Below are positions 51,308 to 60,719 of a stretch of 64,000 bases of DNA, in pieces. A program made the translations under genes and the position numbers. The notes beneath the pieces are model-generated. The model did not search any database. It saw nothing but the letters and a program-made list of their open reading frames with translations, and was not told the origin of the DNA. Each line of letters starts with the position of its first letter. The stretch's first letter is position 1. Source of the DNA: Acinetobacter parvus DSM 16617 = CIP 108168 (lineage in GTDB: Bacteria; Pseudomonadota; Gammaproteobacteria; Pseudomonadales; Moraxellaceae); NCBI RefSeq assembly GCF_000368025.1, contig NZ_KB849211.1:812322-876321 (forward strand), in the 5' to 3' direction.

Positions 51308-52670
51308 CTATCCCCTCACCCTGCAAACCTGACACATCCAACTCACCCGATAACAACTTTGGTAATAAAGCATCTCTAAGATTTATCAAAATCTGATTTT
51401 CGATTTTTATACTATTTTGTTTTGAATAAAATTTCCTTACTTTTTCTGAATATAGCTTCCTTAAAGCTACTGAAGAGGTAACAATCTGAAAATCCATAAT
51501 TGCTTTTTTATCACCTCTAGGCATTTTTGAACCTTTAGATGAAGCCATCATTCTGTCAAAAAAACTGTCTTGGTAAATTAAATTATATAAATATTCTTCC
51601 GTACCTTTTTCTAAGACATCAAAGTTCAATACATCATTAGAATGCCCACCATCGAAAAAAGAAAACCAAATTTTCTTAAAATAAGGTCGGATATTGGAAA
51701 CCAAAATATTCCCTTGCCTAAACGCTGGAACACTATTTGCCTTTGGTAATGAACTTGCTTTTTCGATCCCCTTTTTTTCAGGTAACATATTTTCTGTAGA
51801 GATATAATTTTCAAGATTTAGGTCATTTAATAAAATCTTATTAGAGCTATATTTGGCAATATCTTTAAGTTGCTGTAATTCCCATCCCCTCGGCACTTCC
51901 CCCAATTCACTTTCGACCAACTCATCAGGAAATAGCGCAGCAGTCGCTTGTAATTCCGCAAAATCTTCCTTTGTCAATTGATCAAGCTCAGCTTCACTTT
52001 TACCACTAATCGCACACATCGCAGCAAGCTCAGGATCGCTCCCTTCTTGTTTTGCTGCAATTTTGGCACGTACAGGTTCAAAGTCGATAAACCAACTTTT
52101 AAAAATGGCTTGAGCAATGGATTCTAGGGTTTGGTTAATTTGATTGTTAAGATGGATTTTGTCGTCTAAGTCAGAAAGAATTTTAGCTATTCTTTCTTGA
52201 ATCACAATGCTTGGCTTCGGAACTATAAGTTTTGCTAAATCTGAGCCTCTTATACCTGCGGCACCTGCTCCTTGTTCGACAATTGTATTAATTATTTTTT
52301 TTCCTAAACAACTAGAGAAAAAATAAAAATAAAAAGTAGGATTAGCAATATCTTGCTTTAATCTACATCTAATCAAATGTGATTCGAAACAGACTTCTTC
52401 TTGGTCATTTAAGAATATTGAACATTGACCAGCGCCCTCTCTAACCAAAGATTGGCGGGCAAACAAGAGGTCACCTGTCTTTAGTAAAGAGCTTTCTTTT
52501 TCTTTTTCATTTAATGGGGCTCTATCCATCACCAAATTGTTAATTCTTGGGTAAGCAAAAAGCTCCCCCATATTAACCATTTTGTATCCTTCCCCTCTAA
52601 TTCTTTTCGGTTTAGTTAATCCATTCCGCAAGGGAATTTCAAATAACTCTTCAAAAACAATGAAACTCAC
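51300..52670 (-). CDS. hsdS: Type I restriction specificity subunit S
   Basis: A 456-residue HsdS. TRD1 covers about residues 1-150 and the conserved spacer helix region is IQERIAKILSDLDDKIHLNNQ (about 157-177, shown in part) with FKSWFIDFEPVRAK. TRD2 covers about 250-400, and the second conserved region is NQILINLRDALLPKLLSGEL near the end. The N-terminus lacks the short variable lead of some HsdS, but length is normal. It recognises the bipartite target for HsdM and HsdR. Its start overlaps the AlbA-type gene by 4 bp. Confidence 0.9.
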   Translation of the reverse strand: MSFIVFEELFEIPLRNGLTKPKRIRGEGYKMVNMGELFAYPRINNLVMDRAPLNEKEKESSLLKTGDLLFARQSLVREGAGQCSIFLNDQEEVCFESHLIRCRLKQDIANPTFYFYFFSSCLGKKIINTIVEQGAGAAGIRGSDLAKLIVPKPSIVIQERIAKILSDLDDKIHLNNQINQTLESIAQAIFKSWFIDFEPVRAKIAAKQEGSDPELAAMCAISGKSEAELDQLTKEDFAELQATAALFPDELVESELGEVPRGWELQQLKDIAKYSSNKILLNDLNLENYISTENMLPEKKGIEKASSLPKANSVPAFRQGNILVSNIRPYFKKIWFSFFDGGHSNDVLNFDVLEKGTEEYLYNLIYQDSFFDRMMASSKGSKMPRGDKKAIMDFQIVTSSVALRKLYSEKVRKFYSKQNSIKIENQILINLRDALLPKLLSGELDVSGLQGEGIDG

Positions 52671-54070
52671 ACAACACCCCTAAATTTTTTCTTAATCGCC
52701 CAATAGCCACGAGTACCACCGACACGCTCAAGCCAGCCAGCATCTTTTAAATGATTCAGATGCTTTTTAATAGCTGACTCATTAATACCAATCTGTACTG
52801 CCATTTCACGATAGGAGACTTTAGGATTCTGCTGAACTAAATTTAAAATCTGTGTTTGTCGCTCTGTCAGTAATTCTTGCTCGATTGAGCCACCGATTGA
52901 GCCACCGATTGAGCCACCCTCCAACTCAATCATAGGACGATATAACTTCACATCAAAAAAATCATTGGTTTCTAAAAATTCAGGCGTTGCCAGTTTTTCA
53001 GCTTCACACATCTGCTTGATCCGTTGCAGACCACTGCCCCAATGCTCAATATAACCAAGCTCTCGAAACACACGAGCCAATACCCGATTACGAATTTCCG
53101 AGCGTCCCTGCAACAAATCTGCTTCGGTTAAACCATTGGGTAAACCGCCTGGGGAGACAATATTGACCAAATCATCATATATAGCGACTTTGATATTGCG
53201 CCCAAAGTTACTGTAATCCCGATGTACATAGGCATTGACTAAGGCTTCACGGATAGCATTTTCTGGAATTTCCAAATAGTCATAACGCTTTAAGCCACGA
53301 ATTTCAGCACGTAAAGACAAATGATTTTTAATAAAAATTTCTGTTTGTTCAATTTGAGAAAACAAGTCACCTGTGTATTCTTTACGGTCTAAAAACACAC
53401 TCATATTTGTGCCTTTAAATCGGGCGCATTGGGTCATCACATGCTCATATTGACCGAGCAAGATCAATAAACCATGACTGGCATAACGCTGTCCTTGCTC
53501 TTCAATCACCAGTTTCAGATTCAACATCTTTTCTAAAGTCAGTGTTTTATCAGCAGCTTTGAACGCTTCTTCCAAGACCGTTAAATTGAGCTTTTCTAAA
53601 GGATATTGATAATTAGCTAAGGCATCAAAACTGATATTCAGCCTTTGCAATTCCAGTTGTTGAATATGCTCAGGCGATGCTACACGGTTACTCGCACCTA
53701 GGCGGATATATGTGCCTTGCTCACGTCCTATAGATTTAAGGTAATACGGAAATAAACTGCCCCGAGCCACTTCCACCACCAATAGCTCAACACCGTCTAT
53801 GTTCTCGACATAAATTTGTGCTGCAATTTGCGGAGCGCACAATTCATAAATCATGGAAGTGATTTTATCTTGCAACTCGAAAATATCATCTTGAATCCCA
53901 ACCAACTGCCGATCATCAGTGACTCCAACAATCAACTTACCGCCACTACTATTAGCAAAGGCAATTAATGTCTTGGCGATCTGCTGTCCTTTCGGTAACT
54001 GCTGTTTAAACTCTAGCGTTTTGCTTTCGCCTTTTTGAATCTCAAGCAGCAACGGTTGATCAAAACTCAT
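52667..54070 (-). CDS. AlbA_2 (Schlafen-type) ATP-binding protein with winged helix
   Basis: A 467-residue protein. The N-terminal AlbA_2 domain has ESKTLEFKQQLPKGQQIAKT and FANSSGGKLIVGVTDDRQ. A RecG-like/HATPase-like middle has IPENAIREALVNAYVHRDYS and the C-terminus is a winged helix (KVSYREMAVQIGINESAIKK). A GGSI x3 linker, made by three perfect 12-bp repeats, separates the last two. Such genes often lie in type I restriction operons; their role there is not known. It overlaps hsdM by 11 bp and hsdS by 4 bp. Confidence 0.85.
   Translation of the reverse strand: MSFDQPLLLEIQKGESKTLEFKQQLPKGQQIAKTLIAFANSSGGKLIVGVTDDRQLVGIQDDIFELQDKITSMIYELCAPQIAAQIYVENIDGVELLVVEVARGSLFPYYLKSIGREQGTYIRLGASNRVASPEHIQQLELQRLNISFDALANYQYPLEKLNLTVLEEAFKAADKTLTLEKMLNLKLVIEEQGQRYASHGLLILLGQYEHVMTQCARFKGTNMSVFLDRKEYTGDLFSQIEQTEIFIKNHLSLRAEIRGLKRYDYLEIPENAIREALVNAYVHRDYSNFGRNIKVAIYDDLVNIVSPGGLPNGLTEADLLQGRSEIRNRVLARVFRELGYIEHWGSGLQRIKQMCEAEKLATPEFLETNDFFDVKLYRPMIELEGGSIGGSIGGSIEQELLTERQTQILNLVQQNPKVSYREMAVQIGINESAIKKHLNHLKDAGWLERVGGTRGYWAIKKKFRGVV
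52883..52918 (-). repeat. Three perfect 12-bp tandem repeats in AlbA-type gene
   Basis: GATTGAGCCACC is repeated exactly three times (52883, 52895, 52907). It encodes GGSI repeats in the linker before the winged helix. Because the unit is a multiple of three, copy-number changes would alter linker length without a frameshift. Confidence 0.92.
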
Positions 54071-55790
54071 AACCCAAACCTTTTAAATTCTTTTTAATCT
54101 CTGCTTCTAAAACAGCACTTTCAGCAAACTGCTGTTTAAGTTGTCCTGTTAAGCGTGCCATTTTCTCAGCAAATGGCTCGCCATCATCTTCCTGCTCGAC
54201 TGCACCCACATAACGCCCTGGGGTCAATACATAGTCATGCTTCTGAATATCTTTTAACTCAGCAGAGAAGCAGAAACCTTTCTCATCTTGATACGCTTCG
54301 CCTTCAAAGTTTTCACCTTGTTGCCAAGCATGTAAAGCATTGGTGATTTTAGCAATATCCGCATCGGTAAAGTCACGTAGTACACGATCTTTCATATAGC
54401 CCAAGTTGCGAGCATCAATAAACAAAGTCTTGCCTTCACGATTGGCTTTCTTTTTATCCAGGGACAAACCATTCTTTTTGTCCTTGGTCAAAAACCAAAT
54501 ACAGGCAGGGATTTGCGTATTGGTAAACAGTTGCCCTGGTAATGCGACAATACATTCCACCAGATCGGCTTCAATCAGATTTTTACGGATTTCACCCTCA
54601 TTATTGGTATTGGAACTCATCGAACCATTGGCAAGCAAAAGTGCCATACTACCCGTTGGTGATAGATGGTGCAGCATGTGCTGCATCCAGGCAAAGTTGG
54701 CATTGCCCTGTGGCGGTGTGCCATATTTCCAACGTACATCACTTTCCAGTGAAGCATGCCACCAATCCTTAATATTGAACGGTGGATTTGCCATGACGAA
54801 ATCAGCACGCAAGTCTGGATGCTGATCATCTAAAAATGTATCGGCATTCTTTTTACCAAAGTTAAAATCAATGCCACGAATTGCCATATTCATGGCAGCA
54901 AGTTTCCATGTGGTTGGATTACTTTCTTGTCCGTAAATCGAAATATGCTTTTTCTGTTCAGATGCTTTGTAGTGCTTTTCCTGTGCATGTTGTTCGATGA
55001 ACTTTTCACTGGAAACAAAGAAACCGCCTGAACCCATTGCAGGGTCATAGACTCGACCTTTATAAGGTTGCAGCATTTCTACAATCAAGGTCACGATACT
55101 TTTAGGTGTGTAATATTGTCCGCCTTGTTTTCCCTCAGCTAACGCAAACTGCCCTAAAAAGTATTCGTAGACATGCCCGAGAATATCCTTGCTGTGCAAG
55201 CTGAGTTTTTCCCCGTTGTATTCAGGCTTGGTAAAACTTGTGTCCGAAAAAGTATTGATCAAATCCAACAGTTTGTCATTATCAAGCTGATACTGCCCGA
55301 TTCGATTCAGAATACCTTTTAATTTAGGGTTGGCTTTCTCAATTTCATCAAAAGCATTATCCACTAACCAAGAGATAGAACGTAGTTTGACATCTTGCCC
55401 ATGTTCATCTTGCCAAATAATCGAGCCAATGGCTAAAGCGGCTGTATTTTGTAATGTTGCCCAACGTGCTGCTTTGGGCACCCAAAACACATTTTTTTCT
55501 TGATAATAATCAATAATTTCTAATTCATCAGCGATTGCTTGTTGATATTCCTCTTCTGTGTCGTATTGATCACGAGGCATGTAATAGATGTTGTGATCAT
55601 CCGCCTGAGCAAATAAATCTTTAAGTTCAGACTGACGTTCATCAAAAGCATCTGATACATATTTTAGGAAAATCAGCCCAAGCACAATATGCTTGTAGTT
55701 GGCAGCGTCTAAGCTGCTACGTAATTTATCAGCGGCTTTCCAAAGCTTATCATCTAAGTCATTTAGAAACTTTTGTTCCAATGAGTTCAT
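54060..55790 (-). CDS. hsdM: Type I DNA methyltransferase subunit M
   Basis: A 576-residue N6-adenine methyltransferase. The N-terminal HsdM helical domain (LWKAADKLRSSLDAANYKHI, LIFLKYVSDAF) is followed by GQYYTPKSIVTLIVEM. The SAM motif is VYDPAMGSGGFFV and the catalytic motif is NPPFNIKDWW. It methylates host sites and forms the core of the restriction complex. It is the first gene of the operon, followed by the AlbA-type gene, hsdS, the Abi gene and hsdR. The promoter should lie in 55791-55960, next to the IS right end. Confidence 0.95.
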   Translation of the reverse strand: MNSLEQKFLNDLDDKLWKAADKLRSSLDAANYKHIVLGLIFLKYVSDAFDERQSELKDLFAQADDHNIYYMPRDQYDTEEEYQQAIADELEIIDYYQEKNVFWVPKAARWATLQNTAALAIGSIIWQDEHGQDVKLRSISWLVDNAFDEIEKANPKLKGILNRIGQYQLDNDKLLDLINTFSDTSFTKPEYNGEKLSLHSKDILGHVYEYFLGQFALAEGKQGGQYYTPKSIVTLIVEMLQPYKGRVYDPAMGSGGFFVSSEKFIEQHAQEKHYKASEQKKHISIYGQESNPTTWKLAAMNMAIRGIDFNFGKKNADTFLDDQHPDLRADFVMANPPFNIKDWWHASLESDVRWKYGTPPQGNANFAWMQHMLHHLSPTGSMALLLANGSMSSNTNNEGEIRKNLIEADLVECIVALPGQLFTNTQIPACIWFLTKDKKNGLSLDKKKANREGKTLFIDARNLGYMKDRVLRDFTDADIAKITNALHAWQQGENFEGEAYQDEKGFCFSAELKDIQKHDYVLTPGRYVGAVEQEDDGEPFAEKMARLTGQLKQQFAESAVLEAEIKKNLKGLGYEF

Positions 55791-55964
55791 TCTTTATCCT
55801 CAATCAATGATCAACCGCTGTGGTTTTATACTTAATGTTCAATAGTTTATTACGTTAGCACAGTTAAGACAGAATCATTTATGGCAAATCCATGCCTTGG
55901 AAAATGTAACGCTCACCAATCCACGTACAGGGCAAACCATCTTACGGGATGTTTGATGAAATAG

Positions 55965-57214
55965 TTGACATCCTCCCCGACCTAAAGGACGGGGATTCCT
56001 ACTGCTAGACGCTCATGTCCGAGCGCAAGAATATTCAGTGCGGAATTTACATCCCGATCATGGAGCGTACCGCACTCCATACACTGCCATTCTCTTATTC
56101 CTAAGCCTGCTCTACCTTTCGGACTACTGGAGCGTGAGCCACAGCACGAGCAAGTTTGGGTGGTATACGATTCATTGACTTCTTCATACCATACCCCTGC
56201 GTTCTCGCATTTATACTTGAGCATGGTTCTTAGTGTTGTCCAACTTGCATCTAGCACTGATTTAGCTAATTTAGTTTGTGCGAGTGCTTTGGCATTCACA
56301 TTGCCAACGAAGATTGCTGCATGTTCATTCACCAGTTTATGACTGAATTGATGCAACATGTTTTGACGTATATTTTTAATCTTGGCGTGAATCGCTTTGA
56401 CGCGCTTTTTATTTCTCGCACGTTGAGCTATGCCAAGTTTTTGTTCGTATTGTCGATAGATTTTAGGAGCTTTGAGCTTTATACCATCTGAACAAGTAGC
56501 TAAGTCTTTTAATCCCAAATCTATACCAATTGAGGTTTGACCTTTCGATTTAACTGGTTTTGCATGATCAACCACTAAACAGACATACCAACGCCCACGA
56601 CTATCTTCTACAAATGAGCCTGTTTTGACGTTGTATTTTGATAGTCCGTAACTATCCCATAGTTTGAATTGATGTTTGCCATATTGAACATAGCCATTAG
56701 CATATTTGATTGCAACTTTTTTGAATGGTATCCAGCCCAATGAACGCCTAGCTGATTTTTTATTGCTGACTCGCCATTTCAGTTTTGCTTTTTTGAATTG
56801 CTTTCTGCGTGTAATGAGTTCTTCTGTTATGGCTTGAATGGTTTGACTATGCAAATTGCATTCTTTCGATGTGCCTTTTGTGTATTTAGCAATATCGTAT
56901 GCTGAAAAGAATTGTTGTTTGCGTTGTAGATGCTTGAAACACAAATCATTGACATAATTCCAAACAAAGTTTACCTCCAACGCTAGTTGGTCTAGCATCT
57001 TGCAATGTTTGTCTTTTATTCGTAATTTGAGTGTCTTCATACAATTATTTTAACCGTATTTTTCTTAATAGTGATTATAGCAAAAGTATTTAAAACGACA
57101 TTTCATGTCGTATGGCTTACGCCAGTCGCTTATATCGTCGGGCTAAACCCCGAGGTTTTACGCTCCAATGGATAAATTCCTTTTCGTATCAGGAAGCGTT
57201 TTAAACCTGAAACC
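55965..57214 (-). mobile_element. tnpB-only IS200/IS605-group element
   Basis: The element carries tnpB but no tnpA. At the right end TCCCCG (55974-55979) and CGGGGA (55990-55995) form the usual end hairpin, followed on the minus strand by GATGTCAA, where TCAA is a typical IS608-type right cleavage sequence. The left end is tentative: TTAC on the minus strand (57215-57218) is the usual target tetranucleotide. A hairpin ACGACAT/ATGTCGT (57095-57111) lies before tnpB. It is inserted between the hsdM promoter side and the ycaO 3' hairpin. Confidence 0.75.
55982..57040 (-). CDS. tnpB: TnpB RNA-guided endonuclease (OrfB)
   Basis: A 352-residue TnpB. RuvC-I Asp174 is in SIGIDLGLKDLAT. The zinc finger is CSCC (297-300) plus CMEC (320-323), and RuvC-III is HDRDVNSALNIL (Asp330 likely). 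At the usual RuvC-II position the expected Glu is replaced in IFVGNVNAKAL; nearby Glu286/287 in WYEEVNES could substitute. TnpB cuts DNA with a guide RNA made from the element's right end; here the RNA would cover the end of tnpB and 55960-56100. No tnpA partner is present, so movement needs one in trans. Confidence 0.9.
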   Translation of the reverse strand: MKTLKLRIKDKHCKMLDQLALEVNFVWNYVNDLCFKHLQRKQQFFSAYDIAKYTKGTSKECNLHSQTIQAITEELITRRKQFKKAKLKWRVSNKKSARRSLGWIPFKKVAIKYANGYVQYGKHQFKLWDSYGLSKYNVKTGSFVEDSRGRWYVCLVVDHAKPVKSKGQTSIGIDLGLKDLATCSDGIKLKAPKIYRQYEQKLGIAQRARNKKRVKAIHAKIKNIRQNMLHQFSHKLVNEHAAIFVGNVNAKALAQTKLAKSVLDASWTTLRTMLKYKCENAGVWYEEVNESYTTQTCSCCGSRSSSPKGRAGLGIREWQCMECGTLHDRDVNSALNILALGHERLAVGIPVL

Positions 57215-57218
57215 GTAA

Positions 57219-57248
57219 GGTGCAATCTACAAATACAAGGATTGCACC
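57219..57248. terminator. Hairpin after ycaO, at the IS left end
   Basis: GGTGCAATC (57219-57227) and GATTGCACC (57240-57248) are perfect 9-bp arms with a 12-base loop, 17 bp after the ycaO stop. There is no strong T-run. It is either the ycaO terminator or a target structure used by the IS, which starts right beside it. Confidence 0.55.
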
Positions 57249-57264
57249 CATAACTTTTAGCTCA

Positions 57265-59463
57265 CTAGGCAGCAACCGCCCTGGCACGCGCGGCATGCAA
57301 CTTTTTATAACTGTCAATCAGGCGTAAGTGTCGATCTAGCCCCTCCAGTTTCATACTGGTTGGGGTGAGACCATAGAAACGGACACTGCCATCTACCGAT
57401 CCAAGTACCGCGTCCATTCGTTCATCACCAAACATACGGCGGAAGTTAATTAGATAATCATCCAATTCCAGCTCATCATCCAGAATCACCTCCAGCACCA
57501 CATTCATGCACTGATAGAATAAGCCTCGCTCAGCCGTGTTGGTGTTGTATTGCAGGAACTGCCCGACCAATTCTTTTGCTTCTTCAAATTGCTCTAAAGC
57601 AAGATAAATCAACAGTTTTAACTCAAGAATGGTCAGTTGCCCCCACACGGTATTGTCATCAAATTCGATACCAATCAAGGTGGCGATTTCGGTGTAGTCA
57701 TCCAGCTCACATTCCTCCAGACGCTCAACCAAGGCCTCAAGGCTGTCATTATCCAGACGATGCAGGTTTAAGATATCTTCACGGAATAACAGTGCCTTGT
57801 TGGTGTTGTCCCAGATCAGGTCTTCTACCAGATAAATCTCGGAATAGTCAGGCACCAAGATACGGCAGGCGGTTGCACCTAAATGTTCATACACCGCCAT
57901 GTAGACTTCTTTGCCCATCTGCTCAAGAATGGCAAACAGTTCTTCCGCTTCTTCCACATTGCTGTTTTGACCCTGGTGGGTAAAGTCCCACTCGACAAAA
58001 TCGAAATCAGCTTTGGAGCTAAAAAAGCGCCATGACACCAAACCGCTGGAATCAATAAAGTGTTCCACAAAGTTGTTTGGTTCAGTCACCGCATTACTTT
58101 GGAACGTTGGCTGTGGTAAATCATTGAGACCCTCAAAACTGCGCCCCTGCAACAACTCAGTCAGGCTACGTTCCAACGCAATTTCAAAACTTGGATGCGC
58201 ACCGAATGAAGCAAAGACTCCGCCTGTACGTGGATTCATCAGCGTCACACACATCACAGGGAACTGACCACCAAGCGAGGCATCTTTCACCAGCACAGGG
58301 AAGCCCTGTTCCTCCAGCCCCTTGATGCCAGCCAGAATTGCTGGATATTTTTCCAGAACCTGTTGCGGTACATCTGGTAGCGTCATTTCGCCCTCCAGAA
58401 TCTCACGTTTCACTGCACGTTCAAAGATTTCAGAAAGACACTGTACCTGTGCCTCAACCAAAGTGTTGCCTGCACTCATGCCGTTACTGAGATAGAGATT
58501 TTCAATCAGATTGGACGGGAAATACACCACTTCACCATCCGACTGCCGTACGAATGGCAATGAACAGATGCCTCGCTCGGTATTACCTGAGTTGGTATCA
58601 TATAAATGCGTGCCCAGCAATTCATCGTCAGGGTTATAAATCTCAAGGCAGTATTCATCCAGAATTTCTACTGGCAATTCACCATTCGGGCCTGGCTGGA
58701 ACCATTTTTCATCAGGATAATGCACAAACTCAGCATTGGCGATTTCCTCTCCCCAAAACTGGTCGTTATAGAAGAAGTTACAGTTTAAACGCTCAATAAA
58801 TTCGCCCAGTGCCGATGCCAAGGCACTTTCCTTGGTTGAACCCTTGCCATTGGTAAAACACATCGGCGATTGTGCATCACGAATATGCAGTGACCAGACA
58901 TTCGGAACAATATTACGCCATGATGCAATTTCAATCTTCATGCCCAAGCCAGCCAAAATGCTAGACATATTGGCAATGGTCTGTTCTAAAGGTAAATCCT
59001 TGCCCTGAATATAAGTACTGCTTTCCGAAGTCAGGCTTGGCATCAGCAATGCCTGTGCATCAGCATCAATACTTTCAACTTCTTCAATAATAAATTCAGG
59101 GCCTGTCTGGATCACTTTCTTCACGGTACAACGGTCAATCGAGCGTAGAATCCCCTGACGGTCTTTTTCAGAAATGTCAGCAGGCAACTCGACCTGAATC
59201 TTAAAAATCTGTTTGTAGCGGTTTTCAGGGTCAACAATATTGTTTTGTGACAGGCGGATATTGTCGGTTGAAATATCCCGCGCCGCACAATACACTTTTA
59301 CAAAGTAGGCAGCACATAACGCCGATGAAGCCAGAAAATAGTCGAATGGTCCTGGCGCTGAACCATCGCCTTTATAGCGGATCGGTTGATCTGCAATTAC
59401 TGTAAAATCATCGAACTTGGCTTCCTGACGAAGATTGTCGAGATAATTAACCTTGATTTCCAT
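57265..59463 (-). CDS. OsmC-YcaO fusion protein
   Basis: A 732-residue protein. Residues 1-130 are an OsmC-like domain (GSAPGPFDYFLASSALCAAY; RSIDRCTVKKVIQTGP) with both peroxidatic-type cysteines. Then comes a full YcaO domain with an ATP site (GKGSTKESALASALGEFIER and LSEIFERAVKREIL) and a C-terminal tetratricopeptide-like part. YcaO enzymes phosphorylate amide backbones; E. coli YcaO assists RimO-dependent S12 modification. The OsmC fusion is a known variant in gamma-proteobacteria. It is a single chromosomal gene with no neighbour that suggests a peptide substrate. Confidence 0.88.
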   Translation of the reverse strand: MEIKVNYLDNLRQEAKFDDFTVIADQPIRYKGDGSAPGPFDYFLASSALCAAYFVKVYCAARDISTDNIRLSQNNIVDPENRYKQIFKIQVELPADISEKDRQGILRSIDRCTVKKVIQTGPEFIIEEVESIDADAQALLMPSLTSESSTYIQGKDLPLEQTIANMSSILAGLGMKIEIASWRNIVPNVWSLHIRDAQSPMCFTNGKGSTKESALASALGEFIERLNCNFFYNDQFWGEEIANAEFVHYPDEKWFQPGPNGELPVEILDEYCLEIYNPDDELLGTHLYDTNSGNTERGICSLPFVRQSDGEVVYFPSNLIENLYLSNGMSAGNTLVEAQVQCLSEIFERAVKREILEGEMTLPDVPQQVLEKYPAILAGIKGLEEQGFPVLVKDASLGGQFPVMCVTLMNPRTGGVFASFGAHPSFEIALERSLTELLQGRSFEGLNDLPQPTFQSNAVTEPNNFVEHFIDSSGLVSWRFFSSKADFDFVEWDFTHQGQNSNVEEAEELFAILEQMGKEVYMAVYEHLGATACRILVPDYSEIYLVEDLIWDNTNKALLFREDILNLHRLDNDSLEALVERLEECELDDYTEIATLIGIEFDDNTVWGQLTILELKLLIYLALEQFEEAKELVGQFLQYNTNTAERGLFYQCMNVVLEVILDDELELDDYLINFRRMFGDERMDAVLGSVDGSVRFYGLTPTSMKLEGLDRHLRLIDSYKKLHAARARAVAA

Positions 59464-59688
59464 GCTGGTACCTAATACCTCTTATGTACCAGCATCGGCA
59501 CATAAGCGTGTAAATATGAATAGAATAACGATCTGAAATGGACTTAAACAGAATATAAATGAGGCTCATCACGATCAATGAGCACTCATGATAAGCCAAG
59601 ATAATATATGCCGCATTATAGAGGGATTTGCCTGAATTGATAATGTTTGTCCGTGTTTCCAATCGACATACAACCAGCCCATTCAAGC

Positions 59689-60606
59689 CTAGTCATAATA
59701 ATGATTGCGCTTTTTAGAAAACTTATCCAGTTGATTTAAAAAGCCCTCAAAATAACTCTTGTCTTTATCTTCAGTGCGATAGCCTGCATAGAGTGTGCGT
59801 CGGAGACCTTTGGGTGAGACACAATCCAGACGGCGCGAAGTGACCCAGCCTTTTTGCTCATATTCATTTACCACCCAGTCAGGGAGTGCCGAAATCCCCC
59901 GCCCGCTGGCAACCAATTGGATCAACATTTGTGTTAGTTCCGTTGTGCGGATTTCTTTAGGGTGTAAATTGGCTGGAATAAATAGTTTCGCCATAATGTC
60001 CAAACGGTGTTTATCCACGGGATAAGTCACCAAGGTTTGCTCCGCCAACTCCTGTACCGTAATCTTTTCCATCCGAACCAAAGGATGAGTGTTGGACAAA
60101 ACCAGTCTGGATTCATATTCAAAAATTGGAAAATACTCAATGCCTTTTAAAGCAATTGGGTCCGCGGTAATCAACAAGTCAAATTCCGCATTCTGTAATA
60201 ACTCGTGTGGATTGGACTCAAAACCAGAGACAAAATCCAGATCAACATCTGGATATTGCTGGCGGTATTGATTCAACAACGGCATCAGCCAGTCAAAGCA
60301 ACTATGACATTCCGAAGAGAAGATAATTCTGCCTGTTTGCCCGTGCACAATACGGGCAATATCGGTATGTGCAATCTGGATCTGCGGTAACACATCATCC
60401 GCCAGCTTTAACAGGCGCAAACCAACATGGGAAAATGAGACAGGTCGGCTACGGCGATTCACAACCTCCACGCCAAACCATTGATCCAGCTCTTTTAATT
60501 GATGAGAAATCGCAGAGGGTGTTAAATACAGGTCAGTTGCCGCTGCAACCAATGAACCGTGTTCGCGCAAGGCGGTTAATGTCTTTAAATGACGAAGTTC
60601 TAACAT
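59689..60606 (-). CDS. LysR-family regulator, MetR-like
   Basis: A 305-residue LysR-type regulator. The N-terminal winged helix contains LKTLTALREHGSLVAAATDL and LTPSAISHQLKELDQWFGVE. The effector domain has FSSECHSCFDWLMPLLNQYR, a pattern of MetR, the homocysteine-responsive activator of methionine genes. ATG 60606 (MLELRHLKTL) is the normal LysR start; the frame extends to 60627. It is not beside metE or metH here, so its target is unproven. The 225-bp gap to ycaO has no clear gene. Confidence 0.85.
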   Translation of the reverse strand: MLELRHLKTLTALREHGSLVAAATDLYLTPSAISHQLKELDQWFGVEVVNRRSRPVSFSHVGLRLLKLADDVLPQIQIAHTDIARIVHGQTGRIIFSSECHSCFDWLMPLLNQYRQQYPDVDLDFVSGFESNPHELLQNAEFDLLITADPIALKGIEYFPIFEYESRLVLSNTHPLVRMEKITVQELAEQTLVTYPVDKHRLDIMAKLFIPANLHPKEIRTTELTQMLIQLVASGRGISALPDWVVNEYEQKGWVTSRRLDCVSPKGLRRTLYAGYRTEDKDKSYFEGFLNQLDKFSKKRNHYYD

Positions 60607-60719
60607 ACTAATAAACCAGTAAAACATGCCTTAGCTTGTTTCAGTACAATTGAGCAGACAATATTTATATAGACAAAATTGAATTAAATTCATCTATTAT
60701 AAAACCAGATTATTTAAAA

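Noticed and set aside
59447..59686. 79-codon minus-strand frame between ycaO and the MetR-like gene
   Set aside because: It overlaps the ycaO start, has an odd Ile/Tyr/Cys-rich product and no clear start signal; treated as non-coding.
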